A DNA stretch of 64,000 bases from VXNE01 sp965217825 (GTDB taxonomy: Bacteria; Pseudomonadota; Gammaproteobacteria; Pseudomonadales; Azotimanducaceae), in the NCBI GenBank assembly GCA_965217825.1, contig OZ244571.1, positions 4,030,001-4,094,000 on the forward strand, written 5' to 3'. The notes under the pieces are model-generated. The model searched no databases, was not told the origin of the DNA, and was given only the letters and a program-made list of their open reading frames with translations. The position numbers and the translations under genes are program-made. Shown here in pieces: positions 14,904 to 24,108 of the stretch; position 1 is the first letter of the stretch; each line of letters starts with the position of its first letter.

Positions 14904-17119
14904 CTGTTATCGATCGCTTCATGCTTCACCAGAAGGGCGACAAATTCATTTTCATCCATCTGGGAGATCGCAAGCTCTTCCGCTTTTTCCGCCTTGCTGC
15001 CCGCACCCGGTCCAGCCACCACCCGGGTGGTCGACGCCGATACCGAACCGGCAACTTTCGCCCCGAGCCTCACCAGACGCGCCTTGGCTTCGTTGCGCGT
15101 CATGGCCGCCAGTGTTCCTGTCAGTACCCAAGTCTCCCCCGCGAGCGGCGCCTTGGCGGGTTTCGCGGGAGTGGGCCAATTGATGCCCTGCTCAATCAGT
15201 CGGCCCACAACGCCCTGATTGTGTTCATCGTCAAAAAAATTCCGTATCCGGGAGGCGACGATGGGTCCCACATCGGGGACTTCGTTCAAAGCCTCCTCTG
15301 AAGCGCGGCTCAAGGCATCGAGCCCGCGGAAATGGTTCGCAAGAGTGGCGGCGGTGGTCTCGCCGACTTCGCGAATGCCGAGGGAATAGATGAATCGCGC
15401 GAAGGTTGTGTGCTTGCTCGCGCTCAAGGCGTCAATCAGGTTACTGGCAGATTTCGGCCCCATGCGGTCGAGCGACTTGACCGCATCGGCGTCCAGCCCG
15501 TAGAGGTCCGCCGGATCCTTGACCATGCCTCGCTCGACAAGCTGTTCGACCAGCTTGTCTCCCAAACCTTCGATGTCCATCGCCAGGCGCGACGCGAAGT
15601 GCTTCAGACTTTCCTTGCGCTGGGCCGGGCATGTAAGTCCCGCCGGGCAACGAGCAACCCCTTCGCCCCCGGGTCGCTCAATCGGCGTGTCGCAGGCCGG
15701 ACACCGCTGCGGCATCGCGACTCTCCGCGCGGCTTTGGGTCGTTTCGACCCTACGACTTTCGTCACTTGCGGGATGACATCGCCAGCGCGATGTACCATG
15801 ACCGTATCGCCAAGCCGCAAGTCGAGGCGCTCGACTTCGTCCATGTTGTGCAGGGTTGCGTTCGACACCGTGGCACCCCCGACGAAGACGGGCTCGAGCT
15901 TCGCCACCGGGGTGATGGCACCAGTGCGCCCTACTTGGAATTCGACATCCCTCAACACGGTGGTCGCCGTTTCCGCAGGATACTTATAGGCGATGGCCCA
16001 TCGCGGCCGTCGCGTCACATTCCCGAGGGCGTTCTGCATGGCGAAGTCGTTCACCTTGATGACCACGCCATCCACGTCGTAACCGAGGCTCTCCCGGTCC
16101 CCAAGCAGCCGGCGCACATAGTCCAGGCAGGCTTCCACGCCGCGAACACAGGCGGCGCGTTGGTTCACCCGAAGCCCCCAGCGCTTGAACTCTTCAAGCA
16201 CTTGCCACTGCGTGTCCGGCTCCCAGTCGCCACGCAAACCCGCGCTGTAGCAATACATGGACAGCGGGCGAGATGCGGTCAGCCTCGGATCGAGTTGCCG
16301 CAGGCTACCGGCGGCGGCATTGCGCGGATTGACCAATAGGCGCTCGCCGGTCCTGGCCGCCGCTTCGTTGAAGGCACGAAATCCAGCTAGCGGCATGTAG
16401 ATTTCGCCTCGCACCTCGAGCGTTGCCGGATAGGTGTCGCCCAGCAATCGCAACGGGATCGAGGGCACAGTCCGAACGTTGGCTGTAATGTCCTCGCCGT
16501 TCGAGCCGTCGCCGCGCGTTGCACCACGGACCAATACGCCGTTCTCGTAAATCAGGCTCACCGCCACCCCATCGATTTTCGGCTCGCAAGTGAACTCCAG
16601 TTCACCCTCGTAGCCCACTCGAGTCCGGCAACGGGTCTCCCAGTCGACGAATTCCTCTTCTGACGCGCATTTGTCCAGGGACAGCATGGGTAACAGGTGA
16701 ACCACTGCGGCAAAACGCGCGGATGGCTCGGCCCCCACGCGCTGCGTGGGAGAATCCGAAGTCACCAGGTAGGGATGTTCGTTCTCCAGGCTGATGAGAC
16801 GGTCGAACAGCGCATCGTAATCCGCATCGGTTATCTCCGGGTCGTCGAGCACGTGATAGCGATGGAGGTGACAACGAATGCGTTCGCGCAGCTCCGCGAT
16901 CTGCTGTCTCTCGAGGGGTGCCCCCTCGCGCTGCTCTTTTCTTGCGAGGGGTGCCCCCTCGCGCTCCCCGGCTGAGGGCTCTTTTCCTGCGAGGGGTTTC
17001 CCCTCGCGCTCCCCGGCTGAGGGCTCTTTTCCTGCGAGGGGTTTCCCCTCGCGCTCCCCGGCTGAGGGCTCCTTTCCTGCGAAGGGTGTGGGCGGAGTTT
17101 CGCCTTCCGTTTCCGTCAT
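14900..17119 (-). CDS. ligA: NAD-dependent DNA ligase with repeat-derived N-terminal extension
   Basis: A 739-residue LigA that seals nicks using NAD+. The adenylation lysine is Lys181 in CEPKIDGVAVSL; the Ia domain helix is RIRCHLHRYHVLDDPEITDADYDALFDRL; the Zn finger has CPACDTPIERPGGEGVARCPAGLTCPAQ; HhH repeats and a BRCT domain (PLAGETWVLTGTLAAMTRNEAKARLVRLGAKVAGSV) close the protein. The first about 70 residues are unlike other ligases: they are a tandem AGKEPSAGEREGKPL repeat encoded by 45-bp palindromic units. The gene is third in smc-zipA-ligA, a typical gammaproteobacterial order. Its stop codon TAG lies in the intergenic cassette at 14900-14903. Confidence 0.97.
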   Translation of the reverse strand: MTETEGETPPTPFAGKEPSAGEREGKPLAGKEPSAGEREGKPLAGKEPSAGEREGAPLARKEQREGAPLERQQIAELRERIRCHLHRYHVLDDPEITDADYDALFDRLISLENEHPYLVTSDSPTQRVGAEPSARFAAVVHLLPMLSLDKCASEEEFVDWETRCRTRVGYEGELEFTCEPKIDGVAVSLIYENGVLVRGATRGDGSNGEDITANVRTVPSIPLRLLGDTYPATLEVRGEIYMPLAGFRAFNEAAARTGERLLVNPRNAAAGSLRQLDPRLTASRPLSMYCYSAGLRGDWEPDTQWQVLEEFKRWGLRVNQRAACVRGVEACLDYVRRLLGDRESLGYDVDGVVIKVNDFAMQNALGNVTRRPRWAIAYKYPAETATTVLRDVEFQVGRTGAITPVAKLEPVFVGGATVSNATLHNMDEVERLDLRLGDTVMVHRAGDVIPQVTKVVGSKRPKAARRVAMPQRCPACDTPIERPGGEGVARCPAGLTCPAQRKESLKHFASRLAMDIEGLGDKLVEQLVERGMVKDPADLYGLDADAVKSLDRMGPKSASNLIDALSASKHTTFARFIYSLGIREVGETTAATLANHFRGLDALSRASEEALNEVPDVGPIVASRIRNFFDDEHNQGVVGRLIEQGINWPTPAKPAKAPLAGETWVLTGTLAAMTRNEAKARLVRLGAKVAGSVSASTTRVVAGPGAGSKAEKAEELAISQMDENEFVALLVKHEAIDNS
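16911..17090. repeat. Palindromic repeat units inside the ligA 5' end
   Basis: Units CGAGGGGTGCCCCCTCGCG begin at 16912 and 16945, and GCGAGGGGTTTCCCCTCGC at 16989 and 17034; the last two are in an exact 45-bp tandem with CTCCCCGGCTGAGGGCT between. Each unit is a perfect or near-perfect hairpin. All are read in frame. The same family occurs at 24650-24756. Confidence 0.92.
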
Positions 17120-17214
17120 TTCAGGCCTTTAGTCCGTCGGACGCGAGCCGCCAGAGGAACATTGACCGTTACGACATTCCCGACGCCGCCGGGCGCTGTG
17201 TCGCTCGAAAGCCA

Positions 17215-18156
17215 TCAATATCGTTTGGACATGCGTTTCCGCGAGAATTCGGCAATGCGCTGACGGTAGTGTTCCTCGGTTTGTCCAGTCAACACCGAAA
17301 AGTTTTCGTCCTTCAGTTCACCGCCAAGGTCTTGACCGATATCTCGGGCCACTCGAAGCATGTCATCGAACACGGCAGCAGGTTCGGAGGGGCCCGGTAG
17401 TCGCAAGAACAAGCAGGCGCCCGGCGTTTGTATCGACTCCATGTTGGAAAGATCAAAGGTTCCCGGCTCGATGGCGTTCGCCACAGAGAATTGCGGCGTT
17501 CTCGTAATGGGATTGAGCCGATGAAAAATGTTCATGTCGCCAAATGTCAGTCCATTGCGTTGGAATGCCGCCCAAAGGTCGGAACCGCCGAATCGTCTAT
17601 CGTCACGGGCAAGCACGTTGATTGCCAGAATCTCGTTTCCCTCGGCCTCCACGACGACATCCAGCGTATCCTGGCGTGGCGCTTCGCGCTGGCGGCGCGC
17701 GGGTCGCTGCTCCTTGCGCGAAATGTTTTTGCGCGAAATGCGGGCAGGGACGATGGAGTCGCTCGCCTGCGCGATAATCGGTTCGTTCCGTGACGTGTGC
17801 CAATTGCCGCCCATGTTTGCTGAACCATTCTTGGCCTCCGACCCGGTCTTGCCGTCGGCAACGCTGCCGGCGGTTGACGCATCCTCGTGGACAACCTCCA
17901 TCAATACCGGCGCAGAAATTTCAAAGGCCAATGGGCGTTGCGTCGGCACGGTTTGTTCCGCACTTCCGACGACACGCGCGCCACCGTTCGGAAAATCAGC
18001 ACCAAATTCGTCACCGTCAAAGTCGTCATTCGGAACGTCCGCCGATATATCGAGCGGCAGAGGATCCCGACGCGCGCGCAAAGCCAGCCAGAGGCCATGC
18101 ATGATGACGAGGGCGATCAGCAGACCGCCGCCAATTAGAATGTAGTCCTCGGACAC
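17215..18156 (-). CDS. zipA: Cell division protein ZipA
   Basis: A 313-residue ZipA that anchors FtsZ to the inner membrane. The N-terminus DYILIGGGLLIALVIMHGLWLALRARRDPLP is the single N-terminal membrane helix followed by a basic cluster; residues 35-165 form a variable charged linker; residues 170-313 form the FtsZ-binding domain (DVVVEAEGNEILAINVLARDDRRFGGSDLWAAFQRNGLTFGDMNIFHRL ... MESIQTPGACLFLRLPGPSEPAAVFDDMLRVARDIGQDLGGELKDENFSVLT). It lies between smc (41-bp gap) and ligA (95-bp gap), all on the minus strand, which supports the call. The linker has ARISRKNISRKEQRPARRQREAPRQ, a basic patch, as in other members. Confidence 0.95.
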   Translation of the reverse strand: MSEDYILIGGGLLIALVIMHGLWLALRARRDPLPLDISADVPNDDFDGDEFGADFPNGGARVVGSAEQTVPTQRPLAFEISAPVLMEVVHEDASTAGSVADGKTGSEAKNGSANMGGNWHTSRNEPIIAQASDSIVPARISRKNISRKEQRPARRQREAPRQDTLDVVVEAEGNEILAINVLARDDRRFGGSDLWAAFQRNGLTFGDMNIFHRLNPITRTPQFSVANAIEPGTFDLSNMESIQTPGACLFLRLPGPSEPAAVFDDMLRVARDIGQDLGGELKDENFSVLTGQTEEHYRQRIAEFSRKRMSKRY

Positions 18157-18196
18157 AGCATCAACCCCGTTTTCCGCGTGTTTTCCACATTAGGCG

Positions 18197-21100
18197 CTAT
18201 ACGGCAGCCATTGCCGCCGCCTCATCCAAATCCACCGAAACCAGCCGCGACACGCCCGGTTCATTCATAGTCACGCCCAGAAGCTGGTCCGCCATTTCCA
18301 TGGTCAGCTTGTTGTGCGTGATCACCACGAACTGCACTTCGCTCGACATTTCCTCCAACAGCTCGGCGAACCGAACGACGTTCGTATCGTCAAGCGGTGC
18401 GTCCACCTCGTCCAGCAAGCAAACCGGACTCGGATTGAGTTGGAAGATGGCAAAGATCAGCGCAATCGCGGTCAACGCCTTCTCGCCCCCCGACAACATC
18501 TGTATGGTCGAATTGCGCTTTCCGGGGGGACGGGCCATCAGGCTCACGCCCGCGTCAAGCAGATCATCGCCGATCAGTTCGAGATAAGCGTGTCCTCCGC
18601 CAAAGACCTTCGGGAATAGCGTCTTCAAGTGCTCGTTTACCGCGTCGAAGGTCGTCTTGAATCGCGTCTTCGTCTCTCGATCAATCCTTTTGATCGCCGA
18701 CCGCAATGTGCTGAGGGCCTTTTCCAGGTCGTCATTCTGCGCGTCGAGATAGCGCTTGCGTTCCGACTGTGTTTCCAACTCTTCGAGCGCAGCGAGATTG
18801 ACCGCGCCCAGCCGGGTGATCTGCCGCTCGATCTTTTCTAGCCGTTCGCGCCAAACCTGTTCATCGGCATCCTCTGGCAATGCTGCCGAGGCCTTATCCA
18901 TCGTCAGACCGGTATTTTCAAGCTGTTCGGATAGATCAGCGCACCTGGCCGCGACACGCTCGCGCTCCAACTCGGCGTCATGGAGGCCGCTTCTCGCCTC
19001 GTCCACCGCCGCATCACTTTGCCGACGTTCTTCTTCGCGGGAGCGTATCTCGCTATCCGCCCGCTCCACGCGGCGACGAATTTCTGTCAGTTGCTTCTCC
19101 ACGCCAACTTTTTCCCGGAGTTTCTCTTGCAGCGAAGCTTCGAGCATTGGCAGCGGTTTCAGGTTCGCGGCGATTTCGTCCTTGTAGTCGCGCACAAGGC
19201 CTTCGAGTTCCGCCCGCTGACCGTGCAATCGCGAGCGAACCATATCGGCGGAGGACAGCCTGGTCGTCAAACGCTCGTATTCTATTCGCAACGCATGCAG
19301 GCGCTCGCGGCGCGCCGTCGCGTCCTGCCGCGCTGTTTCCCATCGCTGTACCCAGCCCGTACGGGCGCTATGCAATTCGGCACGCTCCGCGTCAAGCGTT
19401 TGCGCATCCCGCTTGAGCGATCCGACGCGTGCTTGCGCATCGCGCAAGCGATCCATCTCCGAAGACATCTGCGCCTCGGTCTCATCGCGCTCGGCTTCAG
19501 CGCGCCTCTGGCGCGCCGTCGCTTCCTCCATTCGCACGCGACGCACGCCTTGCTCGGTTCGAAGACGGGAAAGCAGGTCGCCGTAGTCCCGATATTGGTG
19601 CTGCAAGCGGTCGCGATGGTCATCGAGCTCCGCAACGCGCTGTCGGCCCTTGGCCAAGAGGTCGTCCAGTTCGACCACATTGCCATCGGCCTGCGCCAAT
19701 CTGGCGCTGAGGCTTTCCAGGCCCGCAGCGCGCTCGACGACCCCGAGCGTTGGATCCTCTGTCCGGTTGATACGAATCCAATCGGGACCGAGCCAGACAG
19801 CATCCCGCGTGATGATGCTCTGGCCGCAACGCAGATCGCGCCGATGGGCCAACGCGACCTCCAATGTCTGGGCCGCGAACACACCGGCCAACATGGCACC
19901 AACCGGTCCCTTGTCGGTGCGCACCAGCGCCGTCAAACGGGGAAGTTCCACGCCGTGCTCATTTCGGTCGATCTCTCGACCTTCGTACAGCACAACGCGA
20001 CCCACTTCGAGGTCGCGCAAATCGTCTGCAAAGTGGCCGACATCGTCGACCCTGATCGCGCGCAGATCAGCGCCGAGAACCGTTTCCACGGCGCGTTCCC
20101 ATCCCGGAACCACGATCAGCTCGGCACCAAGCCGCAGCCCCCGGTCCAGCCCGAGCGCCTCGATCCAGTCCTGCGCCTCGTGGTTCTCGCCGCCCAGCGC
20201 CGCCTGCTGCAATGCATCCAAAGCGGCGTATTCGTCCCGCAAACATTGCGTTTCGGCTCGCGCCGCTTCCAGCCCGTTCTCGTCTGCGACGACAGCCTGG
20301 CGCGCCGACGCCAGTTCGGCAGTGCACATTTCAAGCTCCGCGCCCGCCACGTCATGGCACCGTTCAGCCTCGTCCAACTCCCCCGCCAGATCATCGGCGG
20401 GGACAGTGTTTTCGCCGGACTGATCTTCGAACTGCGCCAAGCGCTGGCGCAACCGATCGATCGTCTGCTGGATGTGCTCGACACGGTTTTCTTCCACCCG
20501 CAATTCGCGGTCATTGGCCGACGCGCGGGAAACGAAATCGGACTGCGCGGTATCGCTCGCGCGCATCTCGTCTTCGGCAACGGTCAGTGCGTCGGATACT
20601 CGACCGTCTTCCTTTCGAGCCGTTTCCAATTCCGGCACTTTGGCGGCGATATCCGTTTCCAGCAGCGTCACTTCCCGCTCGTCCTCCGCAAGCTGGCGCG
20701 CCGTTTCGTCGAGTCGACGTTGCGCGCTTGCGAGGTCGCTCTCAAGCTGCCTTTGGCGCCGGCGATTGAACTTGATGGCCTCCTCAGCCTGTCCGATTTT
20801 TGCGCCGATTTCGTAGGACAATCCCTGAACCTGGTTGAATGCATCCGAGTGTTCCTGTTGCTCGGCTCGCGCCCGTTCGATGTTCGCATCATCGCGACGC
20901 AAGACGCTTCGCGCCCGCTCGTATTCGACTTCCAGCCGCTCCAAGGCTCGGCCACGTGCGGCCAGGTCCACGTTCACGCCCCTGATCCGCAGCACCAGCA
21001 ACTCCGCCGTGCCCAGGCGTTGCTCTCCCTTCAGCTCCCGGTACCGCGCCGCCTCGCGGGCCTGTCGCCGCAAGTGATGCAACCGGCCTTCCAGTTCGTC

Positions 21101-21706
21101 CCGGATATCGCGCAGACGATCAAGGTTCTCCATCGCGCGCCGCATCCGGTTCTCGGTCTCGCGGCGGCGTTCCCTGTACTTCGAGATACCGGCGGATTCC
21201 TCCAGGTAGGCGCGCAAATCCTCCGGTTTGGCTTTGATCAACTCGCCGATCATGCCCTGCTCGATGATGGAATAGCCGCGCGGTCCGAAACCCGTACCCA
21301 GGAAGACGTCGACGATGTCGCGACGACGACACCGGTTTCCGTTCAGATAGTAGGTGGAGTGGGCATCCCGCGTGACTTCCCGGCGTACGGCAATGCGTCC
21401 GAAACTCGCATATTCTCCACCGAGGCGACCGTCAGCGTTGTCGAAGATAAGCTCGATGGACGCCATTGCAGTCGGTTTGCGTGAATTCGAGCCATTGTTC
21501 GTGCCATTGAAGATGACGTCGGCGATGGACTCCCCCCGCAACCTGAGCGCGGAGCTTTCGCCCATCACCCAGCGAACGGCATCGACAATGTTCGACTTTC
21601 CGCAGCCGTTCGGGCCAACAACGGCACACCGATTTCCGGGGAAGTTTACCGACGTCGGATCGACGAATGATTTGAAGCCGGTCAGCTTGATTTCGTCAAG
21701 ACGCAT
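18197..21706 (-). CDS. smc: Chromosome segregation protein SMC
   Basis: A 1169-residue structural maintenance of chromosomes ATPase that, as a dimer with ScpA/ScpB, compacts and segregates the chromosome. N-terminal Walker A is GPNGCGKSNIVDAVRWVMGESS; two long coiled coils (about 165-500 and 655-1000) flank a hinge that includes LGLDRGLRLGAELIVVPGWERAVETVLGADLRAI; the C-terminal half-ATPase holds the signature LSGGEKALTAIALIFA and Walker B PVCLLDEVDAPLDDTNV. Length is standard for the family. It is the first gene of the smc-zipA-ligA unit and its start (ATG 21706) lies just before a repeat-filled gap. Confidence 0.98.
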   Translation of the reverse strand: MRLDEIKLTGFKSFVDPTSVNFPGNRCAVVGPNGCGKSNIVDAVRWVMGESSALRLRGESIADVIFNGTNNGSNSRKPTAMASIELIFDNADGRLGGEYASFGRIAVRREVTRDAHSTYYLNGNRCRRRDIVDVFLGTGFGPRGYSIIEQGMIGELIKAKPEDLRAYLEESAGISKYRERRRETENRMRRAMENLDRLRDIRDELEGRLHHLRRQAREAARYRELKGEQRLGTAELLVLRIRGVNVDLAARGRALERLEVEYERARSVLRRDDANIERARAEQQEHSDAFNQVQGLSYEIGAKIGQAEEAIKFNRRRQRQLESDLASAQRRLDETARQLAEDEREVTLLETDIAAKVPELETARKEDGRVSDALTVAEDEMRASDTAQSDFVSRASANDRELRVEENRVEHIQQTIDRLRQRLAQFEDQSGENTVPADDLAGELDEAERCHDVAGAELEMCTAELASARQAVVADENGLEAARAETQCLRDEYAALDALQQAALGGENHEAQDWIEALGLDRGLRLGAELIVVPGWERAVETVLGADLRAIRVDDVGHFADDLRDLEVGRVVLYEGREIDRNEHGVELPRLTALVRTDKGPVGAMLAGVFAAQTLEVALAHRRDLRCGQSIITRDAVWLGPDWIRINRTEDPTLGVVERAAGLESLSARLAQADGNVVELDDLLAKGRQRVAELDDHRDRLQHQYRDYGDLLSRLRTEQGVRRVRMEEATARQRRAEAERDETEAQMSSEMDRLRDAQARVGSLKRDAQTLDAERAELHSARTGWVQRWETARQDATARRERLHALRIEYERLTTRLSSADMVRSRLHGQRAELEGLVRDYKDEIAANLKPLPMLEASLQEKLREKVGVEKQLTEIRRRVERADSEIRSREEERRQSDAAVDEARSGLHDAELERERVAARCADLSEQLENTGLTMDKASAALPEDADEQVWRERLEKIERQITRLGAVNLAALEELETQSERKRYLDAQNDDLEKALSTLRSAIKRIDRETKTRFKTTFDAVNEHLKTLFPKVFGGGHAYLELIGDDLLDAGVSLMARPPGKRNSTIQMLSGGEKALTAIALIFAIFQLNPSPVCLLDEVDAPLDDTNVVRFAELLEEMSSEVQFVVITHNKLTMEMADQLLGVTMNEPGVSRLVSVDLDEAAAMAAV

Positions 21707-21857
21707 GCAGCGAGTGATCGTATTCGCTAGGCCAGCGGTAGTGTACCGAAATCGGGCCCTAATGGCACCTTTAGGAAATCGTTAGCACAGACAGGCGCAA
21801 GGCGACCTGCGCAGTGCGATGCGGGCCCTGGCTCGGCGCTTTGCCTTCGAACTCCTC

Positions 21858-22014
21858 CGTCCCAAACAGTCTCGATGGCTGTCCCAAAACCGTATGGCTG
21901 TCCCAAAACCATGGCTGTCCCAATGTTGAGTCCCAATGTTCAAACATGGCTGTCCCAAAACCGTGGCTGTCCCAAATTCAAACATGGCTGTCCCAAAACC
22001 GTGGCTGTCCCAAA
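21858..22014. repeat. Interspersed repeat cluster 3, core ATGGCTGTCCCAAAACC
   Basis: Units begin near 21858 (partial), 21875, 21894, 21911, 21928 (partial), 21946, 21963, 21984 and 22001. Most read (A/G)TGGCTGTCCCAAA(A). Compared with cluster 1, the 3' tail is AAAACC instead of TATCCG and the fourth base is C, so this is a distinct subfamily. The cluster occupies most of the 369-bp gap between ccmI and smc (transcribed in the same direction). Confidence 0.9.
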
Positions 22015-22075
22015 CGAACCGGACGAGGCGATGCGGAGAACGTGAGGAGGCAGGCCCCGGTCGTGTTCGTGCGAG

Positions 22076-23665
22076 CTAAGGCAGTCGACGATCGATGTGA
22101 AGTCGTACCGGTTCGGCGCTCGGGCGTCCGACCCAGGTCGCGCTTTCCATGTCTCCGACGACGGCGGTGGCCGATCCGCCGAGAGCGACCCGGGCCACCA
22201 ATTCGAGAGTCTCCGCTCCCTTCAACCCGCGACCCGGCAGCATGGCGTCGGCGTCCGTCAGTTCGATCCGCGCAGGCAGATCACCCGCAGTGAGACGTTT
22301 CACGGCCAGGGGCGGTCCCGGCCGTTCAGGGTCCCGCGCTATCACGAACACGGTCGCGACCGAAGCGACGTCGAAGGCCGCATCGAGAGAAACGTCCACG
22401 GTCGTCGTCGCTATCGTGGGGATTTCATCCGCCCCGAAGGCCAATTCGACGCGAGGCTGCGCTCGGGGATCCACGGGTTGTGTGGATATTTCGAGGTCAT
22501 CCCCCGCAGCCATGGCACTGCCGGTTTCCGATAGCCGCGCCACCACTTCAACCAGACCTCCCACCGATAACCGCGGTGCCGCGCCCATCCCCACAGTGTC
22601 GTCAAGCAGTACGGTCTGAGATGCCTCGGCCCTTCGGCGCACGACGGCCAGGGGCATGCCGCCCGCGACTGGACGCGCAAAGACGATCAGCCAAGGCCGG
22701 CGCGTCTCGCCTTCCACCTTGACGAAGACCTCGATCAAGGGCCGCGCGGGGTCAAGTTGCAACCGGGCAACGGTCAGCAATTGCTCCAGAAGCGCGCGAC
22801 GCGATTCCGGCAACGGCTGTCCAATGGCACGCGCCAGGTAGCCCGAGGCGTCCGCGAACGCCCCGCGGCGCAGCGCGTCCATGGCCAGCATTTCGAGCAT
22901 CGCAGGATGGTCCGGACGCGCGGCAAGCACATCCTCCACCACCTGGCGGGTCGTGGCGGTCATGCCGCCGGCCGCAAGGTAGCTTGCTTGCGCCCACGCC
23001 GCATCGATCTCTTCGTTCGGACCTGCCAGATCACGAAGCCTCGCAAAGGCATCCTCCGCGCCGCCGTAGTCGGAGAGTCGCATGCGGGAGTGGCCCAGAA
23101 GAAACCAGGTATTCGCATCCTCCGGATTGCGCGCCACGCGCGCCGCCAACGCTTTCTCCGCGCGCGCCAGGGTATCGGCGTCAAGTTCGCCACCGGCCAA
23201 CACGTCCCCCGCCCGCGCCAAAACGGTCGCATGAGGTTCGCCCCAGATTGCGTACAAGCCCACAGCGACAGCGGCTAGTGCCAGCGCGGCCAACGCGACG
23301 AGGCGCATCGACGGACGCGCGCCCTGGATATCTTGCGGCCCGGAGACACCCCCCTTCCCGGCGCCGCCTCGCGCGGCACCCGGCTGCGCTTCATCGCTGT
23401 CTCGCGACCTGTTCGCGGAGTTCGGTCCGGGACCATCCGCCTCGATCAAGTCGAGAGCCAGTTCTTCTTCCAGCTCAGCCAGGGTCGAAGTGTCGAGCGA
23501 CTGGACGCGGCCCTCCGTGATCAATTCCCGGCGCCGGTCGGCAAAGAGGGCAGCGTTGGCACCAGCGCGATCCAGCGCGCGCGCGCCGTGCCGCCGCGCA
23601 CCGAAAACGACGTAAAGCACCACCACCGACGCGAAGACCGCCGTACCGGCGAAGACCTCGATCAT
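22076..23665 (-). CDS. ccmI: Cytochrome c-type biogenesis protein CcmI
   Basis: A 529-residue CcmI/CycH, the apocytochrome c chaperone of System I maturation. Two N-terminal membrane helices are seen: MIEVFAGTAVFASVVVLYVVFGAR and, after a short cytoplasmic loop with LDTSTLAELEEELALDLIEAD, MRLVALAALALAAVAVGLYAIWGEPH. A periplasmic TPR region follows (LARAEKALAARVARNPEDANTWFLLGHSRMRLSDYGGAEDAFARLRDL) and a beta-rich C-terminal domain that ends the ccm operon. The start overlaps the end of ccmH by 4 bp (ATGA). It is the last gene of ccmA to ccmI. Confidence 0.93.
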   Translation of the reverse strand: MIEVFAGTAVFASVVVLYVVFGARRHGARALDRAGANAALFADRRRELITEGRVQSLDTSTLAELEEELALDLIEADGPGPNSANRSRDSDEAQPGAARGGAGKGGVSGPQDIQGARPSMRLVALAALALAAVAVGLYAIWGEPHATVLARAGDVLAGGELDADTLARAEKALAARVARNPEDANTWFLLGHSRMRLSDYGGAEDAFARLRDLAGPNEEIDAAWAQASYLAAGGMTATTRQVVEDVLAARPDHPAMLEMLAMDALRRGAFADASGYLARAIGQPLPESRRALLEQLLTVARLQLDPARPLIEVFVKVEGETRRPWLIVFARPVAGGMPLAVVRRRAEASQTVLLDDTVGMGAAPRLSVGGLVEVVARLSETGSAMAAGDDLEISTQPVDPRAQPRVELAFGADEIPTIATTTVDVSLDAAFDVASVATVFVIARDPERPGPPLAVKRLTAGDLPARIELTDADAMLPGRGLKGAETLELVARVALGGSATAVVGDMESATWVGRPSAEPVRLHIDRRLP

Positions 23666-24108
23666 CGCTCGTCTTCAAGCAACCGCGCGACCTGCTCGCG
23701 CTCCCGATTCGTCAGGGGAGCGCGCCGCCGAAACAGGCCCACACGCCCGATCACGACGATGGCAATCAGCAGCAGAACCGGGGGAACCACCCAAAGCGGC
23801 CAGTTCGTCGCCCGGAATTCGGGATCATAGAGCACGAAGTCACCGTAACGCGCGCGCAGGTGACCGCGCACATCGTCGTCGGTCGCGCCCTCTTCCAGCA
23901 GGCGCCGAACCGTGCGCCGCAAGTCCCGGGCGATCGGCGCGCCCGAACTCGCCAGCGATTCATTCAAGCACTTGGGACAGCGCAACTCCGCCAGCAACAC
24001 ACGATAGCGCTCGGCCAGTTCCGGGTCCGAGAAATCGAATCCGTCGATGGCCGAAGCGCCGAGCACGACAGCCGCCCCGATCAGCATTGCACAGATCCGC
24101 AGCATCAT
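23662..24108 (-). CDS. ccmH: Cytochrome c-type biogenesis protein CcmH
   Basis: A 148-residue thiol-reducing component that keeps the CxxCH haem-attachment cysteines of apocytochrome reduced, working with CcmG, CcmF and CcmI. The N-terminal hydrophobic segment MMLRICAMLIGAAVVLGASA is a signal, followed by LLAELRCPKCLNESLASSGAPIARDLR with the redox pair Cys44/Cys47 in the CcmH form LRCxxC, and a C-terminal membrane helix LWVVPPVLLLIAIVVIGRV. ATG 24108 overlaps the ccmG stop (ATGA arrangement at 24105-24108), which decides the start. The length fits the single-domain CcmH, with CcmI as a separate gene. Confidence 0.93.
   Translation of the reverse strand: MMLRICAMLIGAAVVLGASAIDGFDFSDPELAERYRVLLAELRCPKCLNESLASSGAPIARDLRRTVRRLLEEGATDDDVRGHLRARYGDFVLYDPEFRATNWPLWVVPPVLLLIAIVVIGRVGLFRRRAPLTNREREQVARLLEDER

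Noticed and set aside
18980..21484. An 834-codon frame opposite smc
   Set aside because: SMC motifs on the minus strand are complete, and the plus-strand product has no domain or sensible composition.
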